From Candidatus Sumerlaeota bacterium (lineage in GTDB: Bacteria; CG03; SLGR01): a stretch of DNA of 6,596 nt. The first letter of the stretch is position 1. Every line of letters starts with the position of its first letter. The stretch is from assembly GCA_007136585.1 (NCBI GenBank), contig SLGR01000106.1, positions 1 to 6,596 on the forward strand, written 5' to 3'. Both the position numbers and the translations under genes were made by a program. Positions 5,404 through 6,596 of the stretch are shown in pieces. A model generated the notes under the pieces. It ran no database searches, was not told the DNA's origin, and was given only the letters and a program-made list of their open reading frames with translations.

Positions 5404-6596
5404 GCGGATATTCGGGCCCAGGTATCCCTGAGAGAAACCGTTTGGTTAAAGACCGGAACCCCACCGAAGGCATCTTCTGTATCCGCCGCAAAATATCCTT
5501 TACGCAGAAACTGGAACCTCTGCCCCGGAGAGGCCCCGCCCAGAGAAGGCTCGCCCTTGCAGTCTTCCATTATCTTAAGGGATTCGGGGTTTACGGTATC
5601 CTCAAACCCGGTTTCCTTGCCGGCAGAGAGCGGGTCTTCCTCTCTGAAAAGCCTGTCATAAAGCCTGACACGGATATCAACAGCGTGCGGGACCGAAACC
5701 CAGTGCAGGGTACCCCGCACCTTTCTTTTATCGGGAGTCTCACCTCCTTTTGAAAGCGGGTCGTACCTGCACCTGATCTCCTTTACCTCCCCGGAGGGAT
5801 CCTTTATGACCTCCCGGCAGGTTATGTAATAGGCGTGCTTAAGTCTTACCTCCCTGCCGGGGCTCAGCCGGAAGAATTTTCTCGGCGGATTCTCCATAAA
5901 ATCCTGACGCTCAATATAAATCTCCCCTGAAAAAGGAATCATCCGGGTTCCGGCCGAAGGGTCTTCGGGGTTATTAACCGCCTCAAGCTCCTCTGTTTTT
6001 CCCCGGGGATAATTTTCTATAACCACCTTTACCGGGTCAAGAACAGCCATAACCCTGGGAGTAATACTGTTAAGATAATCCCGGGCGCAGAACTCTAAAA
6101 GAGAGATATCAACAGTGCTGTTTGCCTTGGCCACCCCTATACGCCTGCAGAACTCCTCCAGGACCTCCGGAGGGTACCCTCTCCTTCTGAGCCCCGAGAC
6201 CGTAGGCATCCTGGGGTCGTCCCACCCGGAAACGCGCCCCTCTTCAACAAGTTTAAGAAGTTTCCTCTTGCTCATTACAGTATAGCTCATATTAAGCCGG
6301 GCAAACTCAATCTGTCTGGGCCTGTATATCTCAAGTTCCTTCAGAAACCAGTCATAGAGAGGCCTGTGATCCTCAAATTCGAGGGTGCATATTGAGTGGG
6401 TTATCCCTTCTACGGAATCCTCTATACAGTGAGCGAAATCATACATGGGGTATATGCACCATTTATCCCCCGTACGCTGGTGCCTGCTGTTAAGTATCCT
6501 GTATATGACCGGATCCCTCATATTCAGGTTCGGGGAGGACATATCAATCTTTGCCCTGAGAACTTTCGCCCCGTCCGGAAACTCGCCTCCGCGCAT
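5370..6596 (-). CDS. glnS: Glutaminyl-tRNA synthetase, C-terminal part (5' end outside window)
   Basis: Cytoplasmic class I synthetase that charges tRNA-Gln with glutamine using ATP. The 408 visible residues align closely, by recall, with E. coli GlnRS from its M-R-A-G-E-F region onward. Seen are A-K-I-D-M (15-19), M-R-D-P-V-I-Y-R (26-33), C-I-Y-P-M-Y-D-F (47-54) with Tyr52 matching the glutamine-contacting Tyr211, G-I-T-H-S (64-68), C-T-L-E-F-E-D-H-R (70-78), and the second catalytic signature V-M-S-K-R (107-111). The anticodon-binding beta-barrels then follow (about 185-395), with V-I-E-N-Y, P-F-S-G-E and H-W-V-S. About 160 N-terminal residues, including the HIGH-type motif, lie beyond the right edge, so the methionine at the edge is internal and not a start. 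The tail is short and lysine-rich (A-K-N-K-K); no YqeY-like C-terminal domain is fused. It is the first visible gene of the minus-strand operon, with 41 bases to the radical SAM gene and no terminator in its own direction. Confidence 0.96.
   Translation of the reverse strand: MRGGEFPDGAKVLRAKIDMSSPNLNMRDPVIYRILNSRHQRTGDKWCIYPMYDFAHCIEDSVEGITHSICTLEFEDHRPLYDWFLKELEIYRPRQIEFARLNMSYTVMSKRKLLKLVEEGRVSGWDDPRMPTVSGLRRRGYPPEVLEEFCRRIGVAKANSTVDISLLEFCARDYLNSITPRVMAVLDPVKVVIENYPRGKTEELEAVNNPEDPSAGTRMIPFSGEIYIERQDFMENPPRKFFRLSPGREVRLKHAYYITCREVIKDPSGEVKEIRCRYDPLSKGGETPDKRKVRGTLHWVSVPHAVDIRVRLYDRLFREEDPLSAGKETGFEDTVNPESLKIMEDCKGEPSLGGASPGQRFQFLRKGYFAADTEDAFGGVPVFNQTVSLRDTWARISAKNKKTGSKGS

Noticed and set aside
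6594-6596. ATG at the right edge as the true start of glnS
   Set aside because: GlnRS needs about 160 more N-terminal residues including the ATP-binding motif; this methionine matches an internal position in E. coli GlnRS.

Overview
The window reads as bacterial chromosome with about half G+C. It has tightly packed genes, free use of AGG/AGA arginine and ATA isoleucine codons, a twin-arginine export signal and a possible lipoprotein signal. A glutaminyl-tRNA synthetase (GlnRS) is present, which only some bacterial lineages have. The style fits an uncultivated Gram-negative lineage of deltaproteobacterial or similar type, but that placement is a low-confidence inference. No tRNA, rRNA, CRISPR array, transposase, phage gene or integrase was seen.

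Layout. Positions 1-129 are a non-coding leader with an imperfect inverted repeat and a good ribosome binding site. On the + strand follow a small DUF4870/Tic20-like membrane protein (130-495) and, 22 bases later, an exported phosphodiesterase of the alkaline phosphatase superfamily (about 518-1831). The phosphodiesterase appears to start at a codon other than ATG, GTG or TTG. The right three-quarters is a minus-strand operon, read right to left. It holds the 3' part of glnS (5370 to the right edge), a Tat-signal radical SAM enzyme of the AmmeMemoRadiSam/PflA-like type (4159-5328), and a 771-residue membrane protein with a spermidine-synthase-like domain between two membrane halves (1828-4143). 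The two gene blocks converge, and their stop codons overlap by 4 bases.

How the genes may work together. glnS is housekeeping and may simply drive the two genes behind it. The radical SAM enzyme and the membrane protein lie 15 bases apart and look like a functional pair at the membrane. The membrane protein has lost both acidic residues of the aminopropyltransferase active site, and its two membrane halves are visibly duplicated copies of one another. It is therefore unlikely to be an ordinary spermidine synthase, and its substrate is unknown. The usual AMMECR1 and Memo partners of the radical SAM family are not in the window.

The points most worth a second look are the radical SAM/membrane protein pair, the duplicated membrane architecture, the non-canonical start of the phosphodiesterase, a run of nine G in the radical SAM gene, and a terminator-like hairpin that faces against the operon.
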